In this document: positions 59,985-64,000 of the stretch, in pieces
How the letters are laid out: the number at the start of each line of letters is the position of its first letter
Numbering within the stretch: position 1 is the first letter of the stretch
Source: Planctomycetota bacterium
Lineage (GTDB): Bacteria > Planctomycetota > Planctomycetia > Pirellulales > Pirellulaceae
Reading direction: 5' to 3'
Assembly: GCA_016872725.1 (NCBI GenBank)
Contig: VGZC01000017.1
Coordinates: 30,481 to 94,480, forward strand
Length of the DNA: 64,000 nucleotides
Notes under the pieces: generated by a model
Seen by the model: the letters and a program-made list of their open reading frames with translations, nothing else
What the model was told of the DNA's origin: nothing
Database searches by the model: none
Program-made: the position numbers and the translations under genes

Positions 59985-61155
59985 GCCACGGAGCGCGAGG
60001 AGCGGTCTGTCGCTCCTCGAACTGATCCTCGCTCTCGGACTCTCGGCACTCGTCATGTACGCGGTCGGGCTCGCCATCGACCTCCATTTGCGCGCGCTCG
60101 ACGTTCGCAGGACAAGCGTCGAGGAAGCGCAGATCGCGCGGTCGGTGCTCCAGATGATCGCCAACGACCTGCGCGGCGCCGTGCGCCGGCACGAAGTGGA
60201 CATGTCGAGCATCGAGGAGTTGGCCTTGCAGTCGCTCGCCGGCTCCGCCGCCTCCGCGCTCGGCGGAGCGGCGGGGGGGATGGGCGGGGGGGACGCGACC
60301 GGCGGAACGGGCGGTTCGTCCGGTACAACGGGCGGCTCATCGGGTTCGTCGAGCGGTCTCCTGCGGACGGACGGTGCGTCGGGTGGATCGAACACACCGC
60401 CCGGCACGTCGGGTTCGAGCGGATCGGGGACCGGTGCGTCGGGATCGGGCTCGTCGGGATCGGGCTCGTCGGGATCGGGCTCGTCGGGATCGGGCGGCAT
60501 GGTGTCGGAGGATGGATCGACGGACAACACGCAGGACCTCACGTCGACCACGACGTTGCCGCCCGTACCGGGCGTCTACGGCAACGCGTATCAGCTTCAG
60601 ATCGACGTCAGCCGTTTGCCTCGCGTGGACCAATACCAGACCATCCTCGACCCCAACAGCATCGCGTTGCCGCGCATCCCGAGCGACATCAAGACGGTCA
60701 CGTATTTCGTGCAGACACCGGCGATTGGCGGCGGACAGATCACCGATCCGCTCGCCCAGCGCGGCCAAGCGAACCAGCCGGCTGTGGGACTGATGCGCCG
60801 CGAGGTGGATCGGGCCGTCTTGGAATACGCGATCGGGAGTGGGGGCACGGAGTCGCTGATGCGGACGGGGGACGTGCTTGCGCCGGAGATCACGCAGATC
60901 GAGTTCCAGTATTTCGACGGTGCGACATGGTACAGCGCCTGGGATTCCGACCAGATGGGAGGGCCTCCCGTCGCGGTCGACGTGGTGCTCGCGATCACGC
61001 CGAAGGACGCCCAACAGCGGGTCGGCCTGCTCGGCGCGACGGCGGCCGCCTCGATCCAGCCGATCGTCTATCGTTTGACGATCCATCTTCCGCTGGGGGC
61101 TCCGCCGCCCGAGGAGGAGACGACGGATGACGGAATGCAGAACCTGGGCCTTTGA
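59977..61155 (+). CDS. gspJ: GspJ-like minor pseudopilin with a glycine/serine spacer
   Basis: 392 residues. Leader MARPRSARSG, then LSLLELILALGLSALVMYAV (Gly at -1, Glu at +5); EEAQIARSVLQMIANDLRGA and LEYAIGSGGTESLMRTGDVL with QIEFQYFDGATWYSAWDSDQ identify GspJ. Residues about 90-185 are an inserted Gly/Ser spacer, including a 15-bp repeat (GGATCGGGCTCGTCG) at about 60430-60490. AGGAGG lies eight bases before ATG 59977. GspJ caps the pseudopilus with GspI and GspK; both neighbours encode them. Confidence 0.87.
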   Translation: MARPRSARSGLSLLELILALGLSALVMYAVGLAIDLHLRALDVRRTSVEEAQIARSVLQMIANDLRGAVRRHEVDMSSIEELALQSLAGSAASALGGAAGGMGGGDATGGTGGSSGTTGGSSGSSSGLLRTDGASGGSNTPPGTSGSSGSGTGASGSGSSGSGSSGSGSSGSGGMVSEDGSTDNTQDLTSTTTLPPVPGVYGNAYQLQIDVSRLPRVDQYQTILDPNSIALPRIPSDIKTVTYFVQTPAIGGGQITDPLAQRGQANQPAVGLMRREVDRAVLEYAIGSGGTESLMRTGDVLAPEITQIEFQYFDGATWYSAWDSDQMGGPPVAVDVVLAITPKDAQQRVGLLGATAAASIQPIVYRLTIHLPLGAPPPEEETTDDGMQNLGL

Positions 61156-62821
61156 CGGGGGGGGCGCGCCTCGCGCGAACCGAATGAAGGGCCGGACGCA
61201 TCGAGGACGACGGACCGAACCGCTCGGCGCCGCCGAGCGGCGCGGAGTCGTGCTGTTGATTGTCCTCTTCGTCGTCATCGTGTTGTCGCTTTCCGCGTAC
61301 ACGTTCACCGAGCTCATGCTGACGCAGTACGACGGAGCGCTCAGCAGCCGGCGCGCGGCCCAGGCGCGGTGTCTCGTCGACTCGGGTATGGAGACGGTCC
61401 GCTACCTGTTGCTGCAGGACGACGAGGGTCTCGCGCAGGCGGGCGGCGTGTACGACAACCAGCCGACGCTTCGCGCCGTGGCGGTCGTGCCGGATACCGA
61501 TCCGCAGTTTCTCGGCTGCTTTTCCGTACTGGCGCCGGTCATCGATCCGCAAGGCAATATCTCGGGCGTGCGTTATGGGCTCGAGGACGAGTCGGCCCGA
61601 TTGAATCTGAACTTCCTGCCGGTCGCCGACAATCTACTTGAAAACGGCGGCCGCACGCTCTTGATGGCTTTGCCTGGCATGACCGAGGACACGGCTGACG
61701 CGATCATGGATTGGCTCGACGAGGACGAGGAGCCGAGGGAATACGGCGCGGAATCGGAATACTACACGCGGCTGCAACCCGCCTACTACCCCAAGAACGG
61801 CCCGCTCGACTCGGTCGAGGAACTGTTGCTCGTTCGCGGGGTCACGCCCCAGATGCTCTTCGGCGCGGACTCGAACCGCAACGGGATCATCGATCCGCAC
61901 GAATCGAGTTCCGCGATGACGGCGGCGTCGACATCGGTCACGGGTCAGAACGCGCCGACGGCGGCCGAGACCACCGATTTGCTCCGAGGCTGGTCGCCCT
62001 TCCTGACACTCTACAGCGCGGAACGAAACGTCAACGCGTCGGGGCTGCGCCGCGTCAACGTGAATCAGGACGATATGGAGACGCTGTTCAACGAGTTATC
62101 GGAAGTGGTGCCCGTCGAGTGGGCGACGTTCATCGTCGCCTATCGGCAGGTCGGCCCGTATTCGGGTGACCAACCGGGCGAAATGACGACCGGCGAATTG
62201 GATTTCGCGCGCGAAGGCAAGACGCGCATCAACCAGATCCTCGACCTGGTCAATGCCAAGGTCGAAATCCAATTCGTCGGACAAAGTGCTCCGGTCGTCG
62301 TGACCTCGCCTTTTCCCGGCGACCTGATCGCCATGAACCTCTATCTCCCCGATCTGCTCGACAACTGCACGGTGAATCCGAATCCGATGATCCCGGGCCG
62401 GATCAACATCAATCAGGCGCCGCGCGCCATCCTGCTCGGCATCCCCGGCATGACCGAGGAGCTGGTCGACGAGATCGTCAAGCAGCGGGACATCACGGGC
62501 GAGGGCGCGGCGCGGGACAATCCGAATCGCCGATTCGAAACCTGGCTGCTGACCGAGGGTTTGTTGTTTGATGCGAACGGGATGCCGGACATCGCGACCA
62601 TGAAACAGTTGGCCCCGTTCTGCTGCGGCGGCGGGGACGTGCATCGGGCCCAGGTCGTCGGCTATTTCCAGGGCGGGGGCGTATCGTCGAGGGCGGAAGT
62701 CGTATTTGACGATACCGAGGCGGTGCCCCGCGTAGTATTCTGGAGGGATCTGAGCCATCTGGGCCGGGGTTATAATCTGGAGACGCTTGGCGTGCGATTG
62801 ACGGGCCAGTTGGGCCTTTGA
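61127..62821 (+). CDS. gspK: GspK minor pseudopilin
   Basis: 564 residues. Transmembrane pilin helix GVVLLIVLFVVIVLSLSAYT without Glu at +5, as usual for GspK, then the saposin-like helix-hairpin modules: ALPGMTEDTADAIMDWLDED with YYTRLQPAYYPKNGPLDSVE, ELLLVRGVTPQMLFGADSNR, NVNQDDMETLF, and GRININQAPRAILLGIPGMT with EELVDEIVKQRDITGEG. The Asp-rich DWLDEDEEPREYGAES is the calcium-site region. Start 61127 overlaps gspJ and has GAGGAG about nine bases upstream; ATG 61184 is possible. Larger than enterobacterial GspK (about 330), owing to loops. Confidence 0.92.
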   Translation: MTECRTWAFDGGGAPRANRMKGRTHRGRRTEPLGAAERRGVVLLIVLFVVIVLSLSAYTFTELMLTQYDGALSSRRAAQARCLVDSGMETVRYLLLQDDEGLAQAGGVYDNQPTLRAVAVVPDTDPQFLGCFSVLAPVIDPQGNISGVRYGLEDESARLNLNFLPVADNLLENGGRTLLMALPGMTEDTADAIMDWLDEDEEPREYGAESEYYTRLQPAYYPKNGPLDSVEELLLVRGVTPQMLFGADSNRNGIIDPHESSSAMTAASTSVTGQNAPTAAETTDLLRGWSPFLTLYSAERNVNASGLRRVNVNQDDMETLFNELSEVVPVEWATFIVAYRQVGPYSGDQPGEMTTGELDFAREGKTRINQILDLVNAKVEIQFVGQSAPVVVTSPFPGDLIAMNLYLPDLLDNCTVNPNPMIPGRININQAPRAILLGIPGMTEELVDEIVKQRDITGEGAARDNPNRRFETWLLTEGLLFDANGMPDIATMKQLAPFCCGGGDVHRAQVVGYFQGGGVSSRAEVVFDDTEAVPRVVFWRDLSHLGRGYNLETLGVRLTGQLGL

Positions 62822-62845
62822 CATCGGGGACGGGCGGGACGCATC

Positions 62846-64000
62846 ATGGCGAAGCTGATTGCGATCGAATGGGACGCGAACGAAGCGCGGGTCATCGTCG
62901 GCCGATCGCGTGGCAAGGAGCTCGCGATCGACGACGCGTTCGGCGTCGCCGTCCCGCGCGACGCGGTCGCGGGCGACGAGGCTTCCGTCGGCCAGGCGCT
63001 CGCCGCGGAACTCAGGCGGCGGGGGCACGGCAAGGCCGACGCGCTGGTCGGCGTGGGGCGAGCGAGCATCGAGCTGCGCAAAATCCAGCTTCCGCCGGCG
63101 CCCGACGCGGAACTGCCCGACATGGTGCGGTTCCAGGCGATGCGCCAATTCACGACGATCGGCGACGATTGGCCGCTCGACTTCGTCCCCCTCGCGTCGA
63201 CCGAGACGGCGGTCGAGGTCCTCGCGGCGACCCTCTCGCCGCAGATCGTCGCGCAGTTGAAGGCCGTCTGCGCCGCGTGCGATCTTTCGCCCAAACGGCT
63301 CCTGCTTCGCCCGTTCTCCGCCGCGTCGCTGTTGATCCGGTCGAATCCCGAGGACCGGCGCGTCCGGCTGGTCCTGGATCTGCTCGCGAGCGACGCCGAT
63401 CTGTTCGTGATCGCGGATGGTTCGGTCGCCTTCATGCGGACCGTGCGCATCCCGTCGCTCGACGCGGGGGAAGCGGTTCGGGCCGCCGCATTGCTGGGTG
63501 AAACGCGCCGGACGATCGCGGCCGCGCAGAGCCAATTGGGCGGCCGTCGCATCGAGGCGATCAGCGTGTTCGGCGACGCGGACCGGCACCGCGACCTGCT
63601 CGACCATTTCCAAAAACAGCTCGAACTGCCGATCGATTGCGCCGATCCGTTCGCGCTCGTCGATGCCTCGTTCGAATGGCGAGCGGAACCGCCGGAGAAC
63701 TCGGGCCGCTTCGCTCCCCTCCTCGGAATGCTGATCGACGAGGTCCGGGATGGACGGCACGCGATCGATTTCCTCTCCCCCCGAAAACGGCCTGTGCCGA
63801 AAAGCGCGAGGGAACGGTATCTCGCGTACACGGCGCTCGCGATCGCGGCCGGATGCCTGTTCGCCCTCCTCGTGAAATTCCAGCTCGACCGCGAGAATCG
63901 GATCATCGGCGAACTGACTGCGGAATTGAAGTCGCTCAAGACCAATGTCGACGCGGTGAAGAAACGCGAGTCGCATTTCAAACAGGTCGAGCAATTCGCG
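62846..64000 (+). CDS. PilM/GspL-like actin-fold secretion protein (partial)
   Basis: 385 codons, open at the right edge. Begins MAKLIAIEWDANEARVIVGR, an actin-like phosphate-loop strand as in PilM/GspL, with KIQLPPAPDAELPDMVRFQA and LLASDADLFVIADGSVAFMR, and a second copy of the fold near IEAISVFGDADRHRDLLDHF. A transmembrane helix near residues 338-352 (YTALAIAAGCLFALLVKF) is followed by a PilN-like coiled coil (ENRIIGELTAELKSLKTNVD). It lies 25 bp after gspK, the GspL position in type II clusters. Weak ribosome site. The PilN-like domain continues beyond the window. Confidence 0.82.
   Translation, partial: MAKLIAIEWDANEARVIVGRSRGKELAIDDAFGVAVPRDAVAGDEASVGQALAAELRRRGHGKADALVGVGRASIELRKIQLPPAPDAELPDMVRFQAMRQFTTIGDDWPLDFVPLASTETAVEVLAATLSPQIVAQLKAVCAACDLSPKRLLLRPFSAASLLIRSNPEDRRVRLVLDLLASDADLFVIADGSVAFMRTVRIPSLDAGEAVRAAALLGETRRTIAAAQSQLGGRRIEAISVFGDADRHRDLLDHFQKQLELPIDCADPFALVDASFEWRAEPPENSGRFAPLLGMLIDEVRDGRHAIDFLSPRKRPVPKSARERYLAYTALAIAAGCLFALLVKFQLDRENRIIGELTAELKSLKTNVDAVKKRESHFKQVEQFA

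Overview
The window looks like a chromosomal segment of a high-GC bacterium, most probably a member of the Planctomycetota. The evidence is taxon-flavoured rather than a marker gene: two large secreted proteins related to the alpha subunit of hydrazine synthase (HzsA-like, with CxxCH haem motifs), one of them fused to a formylglycine-generating-enzyme (SUMF1) domain; giant parallel beta-helix and low-complexity secreted proteins; duplicated type II secretion / type IV pilus gene sets; and short dispersed palindromes that spill into coding sequence. Third-position GC is so high that nearly every real gene casts long antisense and out-of-frame shadows. No rRNA, tRNA or CRISPR array was recognised.

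Layout. (1) 1-2.1 kb, minus strand: ornithine cyclodeaminase-type enzyme followed by an arginine dihydrolase/dimethylargininase-like enzyme cut by the window edge; together they would take arginine to ornithine and proline. (2) 2.4-7.2 kb: a disordered charged protein, an ECF sigma factor with its membrane anti-sigma-like partner, and a small lipoprotein. (3) 7.3-24.7 kb: an 1,806-residue beta-helix protein built on an 882-bp period, a phosphopantetheinyl transferase, the HzsA-like/SUMF1 fusion, a nucleotidyltransferase of lower GC, a second HzsA-like tri-haem protein, and a PDZ/Sel1/trypsin-like protease. (4) 24.9-27.3 kb: a graveyard of phage-defence genes (HTH, BrxA, schlafen-type ATP-binding, PglZ and possible IS66 remnants), read as an eroded BREX-like locus. 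(5) 27.4-43.0 kb: a type IV pilus-like cluster (PilP-like lipoprotein, receiver protein, PilB, PilC, pseudopilins, PilM-N, PilO, frameshifted PilQ, PilT, redoxin, one more pseudopilin). (6) 43.1-46.6 kb, minus strand: a GT39 glycosyltransferase with an ABC-2 exporter pair. (7) 46.6-47.6 kb: a gene-free zone filled with a complex nested repeat array. (8) 47.6-64 kb: PAP2 phosphatase, a secreted protein, a 1,417-residue secretin-N-domain protein with a 36-bp tandem repeat, a HEAT/coiled-coil protein, and GspE-F-G-H-I-J-K plus a PilM/GspL-like protein cut by the right edge.

How it fits together. Clusters 5 and 8 each encode an assembly ATPase, a platform protein and pseudopilins; cluster 5 adds the retraction ATPase and the only canonical secretin barrel domain, so it resembles a retractile pilus, whereas cluster 8 resembles a type II secretion system whose outer-membrane component here has N-domains but no visible barrel. 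The large signal-peptide proteins of region 3 are plausible cargo, but that is inference. An 11-bp ECF-type -35 sequence occurs both before the sigma gene and before the region-8 secretin-like gene, hinting that this sigma factor may control part of the secretion machinery.

The most unusual observations are: a roughly 26-bp palindromic element inserted in frame in two unrelated proteins (a SUMF1 domain and the pseudopilin GspI) and also lying between two convergent genes; the exact 294-codon super-repeat of the beta-helix protein; the BREX-like relic; the nested repeat array; and a single-base frameshift in pilQ.
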